A DNA stretch of 11,771 nt from Myxococcales bacterium (GTDB lineage Bacteria > Myxococcota > Bradymonadia > UBA7976 > UBA1532). Within the stretch, counting starts at the first letter, position 1, and each line of letters begins with the position of its first letter. The stretch covers positions 1 to 11,771 of the forward strand of contig JAGQJJ010000056.1 in NCBI GenBank assembly GCA_020430675.1. Reading direction: 5' to 3'. The notes beneath the pieces were generated by a model, which was not told where the DNA came from, ran no database searches, and saw nothing but the letters and a program-made list of their open reading frames with translations. Positions 1 through 9,923 of the stretch are shown one piece after another. The position numbers were made by a program, and so were the translations under genes.

Positions 1-727
1 CGAGGCGGCGCTCGCAAAGCGTGGCGATCTCAACCAGGTGGGCAAAGCGGGCGGACGGCTCGGTCAGCCGCGCGGTCTGGGCGCGCAGCAAAGCCACCGC
101 GGCGGCAAAATCACCGACCTGCCGATAGAGCGCCAGCAATCGCGCTTCGGCCCGATCCAGCGCCACCCCGGCCGCCTGCAAGCGCTCCAGCCCCGCCCGC
201 GCGCCTTCGTGACGCGGCAGCGCATCGAGCAGCGCCGCGTATTGCGCCACCGCCTCGGCCGGCGCCACGCGCTCGCAGACCTGGGCCAGCTCAAAACGCA
301 GGGCGTTGACCTCATCGGCGCGCCGCGCCTCGGCCAGCGCGCCCGCGTACAGCGCCCGCAGCGCGTCGTCGGCCCCAAGTGCCCGATAAAGCTCGGCGAT
401 CTGCGCGCGCACCCGGTCCTGGCCCATCGTCGGCAGCGGCGCGTGATGCACCGCGCCGTCAAGCCCGCGCAGCGTGAGCACCGGCTGCCACTGCACCGTC
501 TCGACGCGGGGCGGATCGCGCGGGTCGAGGTCAACGCGGGTCAAACCGCCCAGCGCCGAGGCCTTCACGAAGCCGACGAGGCGGCCTTCGCCCGCCACCA
601 CATGGGCCTCGCCGAGCCCGCCGGTCAGCGACAGGCAAGCGGTCACCGCTTCGGCGGGCAGGTCTTCGGGCAGGCGGTCGATCAGGATGCGCGGCAGTTC
701 CAAGCGTGCCTCCGTGCGGACCCCCAT
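1..727 (-). CDS. TPR-rich protein of unknown function (N-terminal part, runs off the window)
   Basis: An open frame without a stop runs from an ATG at 727 leftward to the window edge, giving 242 codons. The N-terminal 100 or so residues look like a small mixed or beta-rich domain I do not recognise. From about residue 105 the protein is a run of Ala/Leu/Arg-rich amphipathic helices of TPR type, with repeated pieces such as AQIAELYRALGADDALRALY and AVAQYAALLDALPRHEGARA. No signal peptide or membrane segment is visible at the N terminus. The codon pattern (strong G/C at third positions) fits this frame better than the overlapping frames on either strand. The ATG has no strong Shine-Dalgarno sequence. 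It is transcribed divergently from coaE across 80 bases. TPR arrays bind proteins, so a scaffold or assembly role is likely, but no specific function can be given. The C terminus lies outside the window. Confidence 0.75.
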   Translation of the reverse strand, partial: MGVRTEARLELPRILIDRLPEDLPAEAVTACLSLTGGLGEAHVVAGEGRLVGFVKASALGGLTRVDLDPRDPPRVETVQWQPVLTLRGLDGAVHHAPLPTMGQDRVRAQIAELYRALGADDALRALYAGALAEARRADEVNALRFELAQVCERVAPAEAVAQYAALLDALPRHEGARAGLERLQAAGVALDRAEARLLALYRQVGDFAAAVALLRAQTARLTEPSARFAHLVEIATLCERRL

Positions 728-807
728 CGTGACCGATCGCCGCCGCGGGTCAACCCTGCGCCGCGCGAGGGCTTCCGGCGGCGGGCGGATTTGCGTACGC
801 TCGCGGC

Positions 808-1410
808 ATGCTCATCGGCCTCACCGGCGGCATCGCGTGCGGCAAGACCACGGTCGGCGAGATGCTGCGCGCCCGCGGCGCCCGGCGCGTCGACGCCGAC
901 GCCATCGCCCGCGAGGTGGTCGAGCCCGGCACCGAGGGCCTGGCTGCCATCGTCGCCGCCTTCGGGCCCGGCGTCTTGACCGCCGACGGCCGGCTCGACC
1001 GCCCGGCGCTCGGCGCCCAGGTCTTCGGCGATCCGGCCCTGCGCCGCAAGCTGGAGGGCATTCTGCACCCGCTCATCGCCATCGAGAGCGCGCGCCGCGT
1101 GCAGGGCGCGCTGGCCGAGAAGCCGCCGCTGGTGGTCTACGACGCGGCGCTGCTCATCGAAGCCGGGCGGGCCGACCATTTCCGACCGCTGGTGGTGGTC
1201 TTCGCGCCGCCCGAAGTGCAGCTCGAGCGCCTGATGCGGCGCGACGGCCTGAGCGCGGCCGAGGCCCAGGCGCGCATCGCCTCGCAGATGCCGGTGGCCG
1301 AAAAGGCGGCGTTGGCCGACCATGTGATCGACAACAGCGGCACCCTGGCCGCGACGGAAGCGCAGGTCGACGCGCTGTGGGCCCGCCTGTTGGGAGGCAA
1401 GAATGGCTGA
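808..1410 (+). CDS. coaE: Dephospho-CoA kinase
   Basis: This cytoplasmic P-loop kinase catalyses the last step of coenzyme A synthesis: ATP phosphorylates the 3'-hydroxyl of the ribose in dephospho-CoA. At 200 residues it has the usual family length. The Walker A loop is at 7-14 (GGIACGKT). The DAD motif at 29-31 begins the conserved DADxIAREVV segment. GRLDR at 61-65, HPLI at 87-90 and DAALLIEAG at 112-120 are further family motifs. The LID-like segment RRDGLSAAEAQARIASQMP at 144-162 and the ADHVIDNSG motif at 170-178 complete the enzyme, so all hallmark elements are present. The ATG is preceded by only a weak ribosome-binding site, but the protein begins directly with the MLIGLTGG strand expected for the family. 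Its 3' end overlaps the next gene by 8 bases, so the two are probably co-transcribed and translationally coupled. Confidence 0.96.
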   Translation: MLIGLTGGIACGKTTVGEMLRARGARRVDADAIAREVVEPGTEGLAAIVAAFGPGVLTADGRLDRPALGAQVFGDPALRRKLEGILHPLIAIESARRVQGALAEKPPLVVYDAALLIEAGRADHFRPLVVVFAPPEVQLERLMRRDGLSAAEAQARIASQMPVAEKAALADHVIDNSGTLAATEAQVDALWARLLGGKNG

Positions 1411-2482
1411 CGTGGCCCTGATCACCGGCTTTCCGCGGCTGCTCGCCCGCGGGCTGGCCCAGCGCACGCTGAACCTCGACCCCGACAGCCGCGTGCTGCT
1501 ACTGGTCGAAGAGGCCGACGCCGAAGCCGCCGAGCGCTTCGTGGCCGCCCTGACCGGCGAGCGCGGCCCGCGCGTCGAGGTGCTGCTCGGGCGTCTCAAC
1601 GCCGTCGACCTGGGCCTCTCGGGCGCCGAGGTCAAGCGCCTGCTCGGCGAAGTCACTCTCATCTTCCACAGCGCCCACGCCGCCGAAGCGCGCAACCTGC
1701 GGCGCGAGAACCTGCGGCGCCTCAACGCCGTTCTGGGCCTGGCCCGCGAGATGAGCGACCTGCGCCGCGTCGCGGTCTTCTCGACGGCGTTTGTCAGTGG
1801 CGATCGCAGCGGCACCATCTACGAAGAAGAGCTCGACGCCGGCCAGCGCCTGCGCACGCCGTTCGAAGCGAGCATGTTTGCCGTCGAGCGCCTCGCCCGC
1901 GAGCTGATGCCGCGCCTGCCGATCACCGTGCTGCGGCCGTCGGCCATGATCGGTCACTCGCGCACGGGCGACGCCTCGGGGCTCACCGAGGGCCCGCATT
2001 ACCTGATGTCGTTGATGGTGCGGCTGCCCTCCGAGCTGCCATTCCTGCTGCCCGGCTCGGGCGTGGTGCCCTTCAACATCGTGCCGATCGACTACGTGGT
2101 GCAGGCCGCCTGCGCGCTGGCCCAGGCGCCCGAGGCCGCCGGGCGCACGTTCCATCTGACCGATCCGAACCCGGTCAGCGCGCGTCAGGCCTTCGAGCTG
2201 CTGAGCAATCACGCCAACCGGGCGGCGCCGTTTGTCGGCCGCGTGGTCTCGCGCGCCCTCAAGCGCGCCCTGCGCGTGACCGGCCTGGGCCGGCTCTCAC
2301 CCGATCAGATGGCGCTGCTCGAAGACCTGACCACCCATGTGACCTATCACTGCGGCGGCACGCTCGAGATCCTGTCCCATACGGACGTGGCCTGCCCGTC
2401 GTTCGAGTCGTACGCCGACGCGCTGATCACGTGGCTGGCCGAATACGAGCGCACCACCCGCCGCCCGGCGGCGGCGGGGTGA
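1403..2482 (+). CDS. Extended SDR / acyl-CoA-reductase-like protein with degenerate catalytic motifs
   Basis: The 359-residue protein has the layout of an extended short-chain dehydrogenase of the NAD_binding_4 (male sterility / fatty acyl reductase) type. A first beta strand and nucleotide-binding loop lie at 4-15 (TGFPRLLA from residue 8). The strand-Ser-Thr motif FSTAFVSG is at 126-133, and RPSAMIGHSRTG at 178-189 is the usual substrate-side strand. The PFNIVPIDYVV segment at 223-233 and the C-terminal CPSFESYADALITWL at 331-345 are also typical of this group. Two things are odd. The usual TGFPGFLG loop has Arg12 and Ala15 in place of two glycines. The YxxxK catalytic pair is replaced by Phe154 and Met158 (FEASM). 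A nucleotide-binding pseudoenzyme or an altered chemistry is therefore possible. The ATG lies inside the end of coaE (ATGGCTGA overlap), which supports this start and suggests coupling. The substrate is unknown; a link to acyl-CoA is inference. Confidence 0.8.
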   Translation: MADVALITGFPRLLARGLAQRTLNLDPDSRVLLLVEEADAEAAERFVAALTGERGPRVEVLLGRLNAVDLGLSGAEVKRLLGEVTLIFHSAHAAEARNLRRENLRRLNAVLGLAREMSDLRRVAVFSTAFVSGDRSGTIYEEELDAGQRLRTPFEASMFAVERLARELMPRLPITVLRPSAMIGHSRTGDASGLTEGPHYLMSLMVRLPSELPFLLPGSGVVPFNIVPIDYVVQAACALAQAPEAAGRTFHLTDPNPVSARQAFELLSNHANRAAPFVGRVVSRALKRALRVTGLGRLSPDQMALLEDLTTHVTYHCGGTLEILSHTDVACPSFESYADALITWLAEYERTTRRPAAAG

Positions 2483-2488
2483 CCGCGG

Positions 2489-2491
<3 letters not shown>
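2480..2491. repeat. 12-bp perfect palindrome made of two convergent stop codons
   Basis: TGACCGCGGTCA is a perfect inverted repeat without a loop. Its first three bases are the stop codon of the plus-strand SDR gene and its last three are the complement of the argG stop codon. Only six bases separate the two convergent genes, so no independent terminator fits between them and transcripts probably read into the opposite gene. The palindrome is seen directly; any function as a binding site or transcription roadblock is speculation. Confidence 0.5.
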
Positions 2492-3688
<1,197 letters not shown>

Positions 3689-3708
3689 GACACGTCCTGA
3701 TGGGGTCC

Positions 3709-3742
3709 AAAAAGTCGGCGCGGCGCGGCGTTGTGCGCCGCG
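3709..3742 (-). terminator. Possible intrinsic terminator or attenuator upstream of argG
   Basis: Read on the minus strand, an 8-bp GC-only stem (CGCGGCGC / GCGCCGCG, plus-strand 3735-3742 and 3719-3726) encloses an 8-base loop. A 5-base spacer and then five T residues (plus-strand A at 3709-3713) follow. It lies just after the stop of the TPR gene and before argG, where an operon end would be expected. The T-run is short and set back from the stem, and GC-rich DNA forms such stems by chance, so confidence is limited. A competing 7-bp stem shares part of the same sequence. Confidence 0.4.
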
Positions 3743-3750
3743 GGCGTCAT

Positions 3751-5403
3751 CTACCCGATGACGCCGTGCTCCACAAGGCGCGCGAGGATGCGCGTCGCTT
3801 CCAGCTCGGGCATGCCCGAGATATCGACGATCTCTTCAAACGAGGTGCGCCCGTCGACCTGGCTGAGCAGGAAGCCCTCGCGGTGGTCGAGCGACTGCCA
3901 CACAATCTCTTGCTGGCGAAGCCGCACGCGCGGCACGCGACTCAGGCCGCCCAGGCGCGAGCGGTACATGGCGAGCAGGCGAGTCGTGTTCTCTTCGAGG
4001 TACAGCCGCCCCTCGTTGTGATCGGGATCGGCGGCCAGCACCTGCTCGACGAGGGCCAGCGAGCCGGTGAAGTCGCCCGCCTGCTGCTTCTTGCGCGCCT
4101 CGCGCATCACCGCGTCGAGGTCGAGCTGCGCCGACGGCGCCTGAATGAGCCGGCGCGGCGGCAGCGTGCCGTCGGTCTGGATCGACTCGATCTCGGCCAT
4201 GCCGACCTGCAACAGCGCGCGCAGCTCGTCATCGAGGTCGGTGCGCGGCGTCTCGGGCACCGGGTCGGGGCGCGGGCGGCGCTCGACCATCACCCGCGCC
4301 GCGGCAGCGGGCGGCGCCGCGGCGGCCAGCGGCGGCGGCGGCGTCGAGATGGGCGCGGGCGTCACCGGCGCGCGCGGTTCGGGCGGCTCGAGCAGCGCAA
4401 AATCGAGCGGCCCCTCCACGTCGCCCTCGTCGCGGGGCTCCACCGCCTTCAGGGGTCCGGTCGAGCGGCGAAGCTGCTCATCGGGGCGGAACGACTCGTC
4501 GGTCGGCCCAAAAGACGGCGGGCGGCGCTGCTCGTAGGGCTCGCCGCGTTGATTGAGCCGAGGCGTGGCCCGCCGCGTGCGCCGGGGCGAGATGGGCGCG
4601 GCCAGATCGAGCGACTCCTCCACCTCGCCGCTCTCGCCCGGCCGGGCGCCGCCATGGGTCTCTTCCCAGGCCTTGAAGTCCTCTTCCAGCATCATCTCGA
4701 TGCTGTCGTCGCTCATATCGGTCAGATCGCGGCGGTCCTCATCGCTCGACGAGGTGCTCGCCGGGGCGGCGGGCGAGGGCGCGGCGACGTCGACCGCCTG
4801 ATCGAGCGGCACCGGCGTCGGCCCCGAGCCCGATGGCGCAAACGGCACGGCAAAATTGGCTCGCGGCATCTGCATCGGGTCGATGTCGGGCATCATCTCG
4901 ACGCTCTGCTCCGCGTCGGCCGCGGCCGGACCCGACGAGCGGCGCGCGCCCCAGGCCTCGGCTTCATCGCCCGGTTCGGGGTCGAGGCTGCCCGGCCCCA
5001 GCGCGCCGAAGAAGGCTTCATCGGGCTTCTCGCCCACCGGCGGCGGCGGCGGCGGCATCTCGCGCGAAGTCTCGGGGCCATCGTCCAAGAGCTCGGTCCA
5101 GTCGAGCTCCTCAACGCTTTCGTCAATGATCTCACCCAGATCGAGCGAGTCATCCGGCCCCATCAAGAGCGGGGCCTCGGGGGCGGGGCGGTCGTGGTGT
5201 TCGATGAAAGCGTCGATGGCGATCTGGAAGTTGTCTTCGATAAAACGCAGATATTCGGCGGCGATCTCGTTCTGCGGATCGAGACGCAAGACCTGCTTCC
5301 AGCAGGAGAGCGCCTCATAGAGCTTGCCTTCCTCGTAGAGGCTGGCCCCCTGTTCGAGCAGCTCCTGCGCGCGCTGATTGTCGTCGGGGCCGGATCGGGC
5401 CAT
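3751..5403 (-). CDS. TPR / disordered-linker protein with C-terminal DnaK-module accessory domain
   Basis: The 550-residue protein has ordered ends and a long disordered middle. One TPR-like helix pair spans about 11-44 ([20 protein letters not shown] onward). Residues 70-420 are low complexity: rich in Pro, Ala, Asp and Glu, with a PPPPPP run at 117-122. Short acidic-hydrophobic patches recur in it (SVEEL at 96, SVEMM at 168, SIEMM at 234; DSLDL at 85 and ESLDL at 263-267). A second TPR-like unit covers about 433-470. The C-terminal 60 or so residues form a compact helical or winged-helix-like domain with FLLSQVDG at 511-518 and [14 protein letters not shown] at 527-540. A similar domain sits near the N terminus of the J-protein two genes upstream. 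No signal peptide or membrane helix is seen, so it is probably cytoplasmic. It starts four bases after the dnaK stop. A role as adaptor, client or regulator of the adjacent Hsp70 is inferred from context only. Confidence 0.85.
   Translation of the reverse strand: MARSGPDDNQRAQELLEQGASLYEEGKLYEALSCWKQVLRLDPQNEIAAEYLRFIEDNFQIAIDAFIEHHDRPAPEAPLLMGPDDSLDLGEIIDESVEELDWTELLDDGPETSREMPPPPPPVGEKPDEAFFGALGPGSLDPEPGDEAEAWGARRSSGPAAADAEQSVEMMPDIDPMQMPRANFAVPFAPSGSGPTPVPLDQAVDVAAPSPAAPASTSSSDEDRRDLTDMSDDSIEMMLEEDFKAWEETHGGARPGESGEVEESLDLAAPISPRRTRRATPRLNQRGEPYEQRRPPSFGPTDESFRPDEQLRRSTGPLKAVEPRDEGDVEGPLDFALLEPPEPRAPVTPAPISTPPPPLAAAAPPAAAARVMVERRPRPDPVPETPRTDLDDELRALLQVGMAEIESIQTDGTLPPRRLIQAPSAQLDLDAVMREARKKQQAGDFTGSLALVEQVLAADPDHNEGRLYLEENTTRLLAMYRSRLGGLSRVPRVRLRQQEIVWQSLDHREGFLLSQVDGRTSFEEIVDISGMPELEATRILARLVEHGVIG
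5039..5056. repeat. (GGC)6 triplet repeat encoding a six-proline run
   Basis: Six consecutive GGC triplets on the plus strand read as six CCG proline codons (residues 117-122) of the TPR/linker protein on the minus strand. Length changes would keep the frame. Six consecutive prolines are known to stall ribosomes unless EF-P is present. Confidence 0.7.
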
Positions 5404-5407
5404 CCGC

Positions 5408-7225
<1,818 letters not shown>

Positions 7226-7238
7226 GCGGCGATCTCCT

Positions 7239-8774
7239 CTACTTACGCTTGAGGGTCTTCAGCAGTTGTTTGGCGGCGTCATGCTTCGGGTCGATCGCCT
7301 GAACGCGCTCGAGAACGCTGATGGCCTTCTTCGTCAAATCCGCTTTTGCGTAGATTCTGCCCAGCAGCAGCAGATAGTCCACATTCTGCGGTTCACCTTC
7401 GACCGCGACCGCCGCCATCTGCGCGGCGCGGTGCAGGTCTCCAGCGTTGTCATACAGCATCTCGGCCACATGCGCGCAGTAGTCGTGCCGTGGCCAGGCC
7501 TCGATCGCTTCGAGGTAGCAGGCGAGGGCCTCGCGCACGCGGCCGACCGACTCCTGCAGATAGCCGCGCTTCCAATGCTGCTCGGCGCGCATGTGGTCGG
7601 CGCGTTCTTTGACCTTCTCGTAGGCCGCCCGATAGCTCTGATTCTTCGGATCGTAGGTCAGGGCCAGGCGCAGCGAGTTGGCGGCGGTGATGAAGCGCTC
7701 GCCTTTGTAGTGCTCCATGCCCTCGTCATAGAACTGCTGCGCTTTGTCGATGCGCTCCACGACCGCGTTGTTCGGCGCGTTCTCGCGCCGCGTGCGGGTA
7801 TTCTGGGCCAGGCGCTCGCGCAGCCCGTCCTTGCGGGTCGCGGCGACGGCCAGTTCGCGTTGGCGGCGGGCTTCTTCGCGGGCGTCGCGGTCGGCTTCGA
7901 GCACCGAGCGGTGGCTGTCATCGCGCGCCTTCACCGCTCGGGCATAGGTCTCGCGCAACGTCTCATCGCGCGTCAGCGCCTCGTAGACCTCGGTGCCATA
8001 CTTGAAGATGCGCTCGATGACCGGCCGAAACTCACCGACCTCCTTGCGAAAGACGGTGTCGGGGTGAAACCGCTTCGAGAACTCGAAGTAGGCCTTCTTG
8101 ATCGCCTTGCGATCCGCCGTGGGCTCGACGCCAAAGAACTCGAAGTGATCGAGCTGCTCCATCAACTCGCTGAGGAACAGAATCTCGCGCTTCTGATCGA
8201 GCGTGAGCGCCGACGGCTGCAAGAGCCGCCGCCGATCGAACTCGAACTGGCCGTAGCGCCCCTCGCCGGGCTGACGGAAGGGCCGGCCGGGCACCCGCCC
8301 GACGGCGCCGTACTTTTCGAGCACCGCCACATCGGCCGGCGAGACGCCGTGAAAGTCGGCGACCGCGGTGCGCTCGGGCGCGGTCGAAGGCGGCTTGGTG
8401 CGGGTGCGCTGACTGAGGCGGACCATGCGCCGCTCGCCCTCGGCGGCCTCGACGGTGATGAGCCCGCTCTCGATGAGTTGGAGCAGCATCTCCAGCGTCT
8501 CGCGCTGGCCCAGACCGCTCATCGCGCAAAGGTCGGTCACGGTGGCGAGGCCGTCGATTCGGGTGAGCACAAAGGCGGCTTTGCTGTCGATGGGAGCCGA
8601 CGTGATGTCAACGCCCAAGACACGTTGCGGACGATCTTCCCAGGCGCCGAGTTTGTCGACCGCGTCGCTCAATCGCTCCTCGCTGCGTGCGGGGCCCCTG
8701 ACGGTACAGAAGCCGAGCCTCTTGTTTATCGGACCCGCTGCGACCCCGCAACGGGTACCTGTCCGCATGCCCAT
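7239..8774 (-). CDS. J-domain (Hsp40-type) co-chaperone with N-terminal accessory domain and C-terminal TPRs
   Basis: The longest frame gives 511 residues. A 60-residue helical or winged-helix-like domain spans about 48-106 (FVLTRIDG at 68-75, AMSGLGQRETLEMLL at 84-98). It resembles the C-terminal domain of the TPR protein at 3751-5403. A J-domain follows at about 208-277, with helix II basic residues (KAIKKAYFEFSKRFHPD) and an intact HPD at 237-239, which in this family stimulates Hsp70 ATPase. A charged Arg/Glu-rich helix (about 280-330) leads to TPR-like repeats at about 343-510. It lacks the Gly/Phe and zinc-finger regions of classical DnaJ, so it is a class C J-protein. The gene is first in the module and dnaK begins 13 bases after its stop, so it is the likely partner. 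The start is uncertain: the ATG at 8774 has a poor ribosome-binding site, and the first 34 residues look atypical. A TTG at 8672 has GAGGAG just upstream. Confidence 0.9.
   Translation of the reverse strand: MGMRTGTRCGVAAGPINKRLGFCTVRGPARSEERLSDAVDKLGAWEDRPQRVLGVDITSAPIDSKAAFVLTRIDGLATVTDLCAMSGLGQRETLEMLLQLIESGLITVEAAEGERRMVRLSQRTRTKPPSTAPERTAVADFHGVSPADVAVLEKYGAVGRVPGRPFRQPGEGRYGQFEFDRRRLLQPSALTLDQKREILFLSELMEQLDHFEFFGVEPTADRKAIKKAYFEFSKRFHPDTVFRKEVGEFRPVIERIFKYGTEVYEALTRDETLRETYARAVKARDDSHRSVLEADRDAREEARRQRELAVAATRKDGLRERLAQNTRTRRENAPNNAVVERIDKAQQFYDEGMEHYKGERFITAANSLRLALTYDPKNQSYRAAYEKVKERADHMRAEQHWKRGYLQESVGRVREALACYLEAIEAWPRHDYCAHVAEMLYDNAGDLHRAAQMAAVAVEGEPQNVDYLLLLGRIYAKADLTKKAISVLERVQAIDPKHDAAKQLLKTLKRK
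8670..8681 (-). promoter_or_regulatory. Candidate ribosome-binding site and alternative TTG start of the J-protein gene
   Basis: On the minus strand GAGGAG (plus-strand 8676-8681) precedes an in-frame TTG at 8672-8670 by three bases. Starting there would remove 34 residues with no recognisable structure and leave the accessory domain intact. The spacing is shorter than usual, so this is a candidate only. A weak promoter-like pair (TTGCGG at 8751-8746, GATAAA at 8730-8725, 15-base spacer) lies upstream of it, inside the longer reading frame. Confidence 0.3.
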
Positions 8775-8960
8775 GACGCCCGCGGGCGGCGCTTGACCCC
8801 CAAGGGTCGATCGGGCACCTTGGCAGCCCCTGCCGAAAAGGCCTGCGATCGCGCGCCGGGTCGCGTGCCACGCCGGTCATCGCGCTGGGGACGGCGAGAG
8901 ACATAAGATGCGCCCGCCGAGCGCCGACCTGCGATCGGGCGGCGTGCGAATGGAGCCTCG
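8775..8960. promoter_or_regulatory. Divergent intergenic region between the chaperone module and the NUDIX/KS operon
   Basis: These 186 bases separate two divergently transcribed gene sets, so both should have promoters here or nearby. Visible elements are a GCCCGCGGGC palindrome at 8778-8787, and a GACCC/GGGTC inverted repeat with a 4-base loop at 8795-8808 overlapping a TTGACC at 8793-8798. There is also a GGCAG/CTGCC inverted repeat at 8822-8834 and a 10-base direct repeat CCTGCGATCG at 8842-8851 and 8928-8937. No convincing -10 element pairs with the TTGACC, and I see no CIRCE-like heat-shock operator. A GGAG at 8952-8955 is the ribosome-binding site of the NUDIX gene. No small open frame looks coding. 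Confidence 0.4.
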
Positions 8961-9437
8961 ATGCCTCGGCAAGCCATCCCGACCTGGATCTTCGTCTACA
9001 CCGTCGTGCGGCGCGATGACCGCTTCCTGCTGGTGCACGAGCGCGATGGCACCTGGTACCTGCCAGCGGGTCGCGTGCACCTCGGCGAGACGCTGCACGC
9101 TGCCGCGCGCCGCGAGACGCGCGAAGAGGCGGGCATCGAGATCGCCGTCGAAGGCGTGCTGCGCATCGAGTTCGGGCCACGGGCCAAAGGCACGCGGTTG
9201 CGCGTCTTTTTCACCGGCTGCCCGCTCGGCGACGAAGAGCCGCGCAACGAACCCAACGATGACACCCTCGGCGCGCGCTTCCTGACGCTGCAAGAGATGG
9301 CCGACCTGCCGCTGCGCAGCCCCGAGGCGCTCTCGGTCTGCCGCGCGGTCGCTGCCGGCCACCCGGTGCAACCCCTCGAAGTGCTGGCCCCCGAAGCCGC
9401 GCCCTGGCCGCTGGCGGACGACATCACGGCGAGCTGA
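8961..9437 (+). CDS. NUDIX hydrolase
   Basis: A soluble 158-residue protein of the Nudix superfamily, which hydrolyses a nucleoside diphosphate linked to another group, using Mg2+. The complete Nudix box is present at 37-59: Gly37, five residues, Glu43, seven residues, then RETREEAGI at 51-59. Thr53 occupies a position that is usually aliphatic. The preceding TWYLPAGRV at 31-39 is like that in Nudix proteins that clean oxidised nucleotides (NUDT18 type), but substrate specificity cannot be read from the box. The ATG has GGAG five bases upstream and the reading frame starts directly with the fold's first strand. It is the first gene of the plus-strand operon and ends three bases before the dehydratase start. 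In this setting it may act on CoA- or nucleotide-linked by-products, or simply be house-cleaning; neither is shown by the sequence. Confidence 0.93.
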   Translation: MPRQAIPTWIFVYTVVRRDDRFLLVHERDGTWYLPAGRVHLGETLHAAARRETREEAGIEIAVEGVLRIEFGPRAKGTRLRVFFTGCPLGDEEPRNEPNDDTLGARFLTLQEMADLPLRSPEALSVCRAVAAGHPVQPLEVLAPEAAPWPLADDITAS

Positions 9438-9440
9438 CCG

Positions 9441-9923
9441 GTGCGTTACGTCCTGCTCGACCGCATCACCGCGCTCGAACCGCCCGAGCGCGCGGCGGGC
9501 GTGAAGTGCATCTCGCTCTCGGATGACGTGTTCGCCGACCACTTCCCCGGCCGCCCGGTCATGCCCGGCGCGCTGGTGCTCGAAGCCATGGCCAACCTGG
9601 GCGGTGTGCTGGCCGAAGCGACGATGCGCAGCCGCGGCGTCGAGGGGCTGCACGCGGCGCTGAGCATGGCCGACCGCGTGCGCTTCCGGCGCCCGGTCGG
9701 GCCCGGCGACAAGCTCGACCTCACCGCGCGCGCACTGCGCGTCAACGAAGACGGCGCCCGGGTCGAAGCCGCCGCCACCTGCGAGGGCGAGGCGGTCGCC
9801 CAAGCCGTTCTGCCGTTTGCATTCGTGCGGGTCACCCACCCCACCCTGCTCGCCCGCCGCGCCGAGCGCCTCGCGATCTGGCTGCACGGTGGGCTGGATG
9901 GTGGGCTGGACGGCGGCGAGTGA
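9441..9923 (+). CDS. FabZ/FabA-like 3-hydroxyacyl-ACP dehydratase (hotdog fold)
   Basis: The 160-residue protein has a single hotdog domain of the FabZ type, which removes water from 3-hydroxyacyl chains on a carrier protein to give trans-2-enoyl chains. The catalytic motif DHFPGRPVMPGALVLEAMAN is at 33-52, with His34 and Glu48 spaced as in FabZ. The later RFRRPVGPGDKLDL at 81-94 is the second conserved block. The C terminus carries an extra tail ending in GGLDGGLDGGE from a 12-base tandem repeat. The start codon is GTG, three bases after the NUDIX stop, and the stop overlaps the next gene's GTG (GTGA), which implies translational coupling. With a ketoacyl synthase next, it is likely dedicated to this pathway and not the housekeeping FabZ, which usually sits with lpxA/lpxD. 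That assignment to a special pathway is inference. Confidence 0.92.
   Translation: MRYVLLDRITALEPPERAAGVKCISLSDDVFADHFPGRPVMPGALVLEAMANLGGVLAEATMRSRGVEGLHAALSMADRVRFRRPVGPGDKLDLTARALRVNEDGARVEAAATCEGEAVAQAVLPFAFVRVTHPTLLARRAERLAIWLHGGLDGGLDGGE
9888..9911. repeat. 12-bp tandem duplication at the 3' end of the dehydratase gene
   Basis: Two copies of a 12-base unit (GGTGGGCTGGAT, then GGTGGGCTGGAC) lie head to tail and encode GGLD twice, followed by a partial third copy (GGE). The frame is kept, so copy-number change would only alter the flexible tail. It sits immediately before the start of the ketoacyl synthase gene. Confidence 0.7.

Noticed and set aside
725..753. TTGACC on the minus strand upstream of the left-edge TPR gene as a -35 box
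   Set aside because: With normal spacing the -10 would fall on the start codon itself (ACGATG) and has poor match, so it cannot serve that start.
38..979. Plus-strand frame of 313 codons overlapping the left-edge TPR gene and the start of coaE
   Set aside because: It runs into coaE in the wrong frame and is rich in Arg/Gln/His, typical of an antisense shadow; the minus-strand frame gives a normal TPR protein.
8820..8836. Sigma-54-like TTGGCAG...TGCC element upstream of the NUDIX gene
   Set aside because: Only 8 bases separate the GG and GC, where sigma-54 promoters need 10; more likely a small inverted repeat.
8904..8909. TAAGAT as a -10 box for the NUDIX operon
   Set aside because: No -35-like sequence lies at an acceptable distance upstream.
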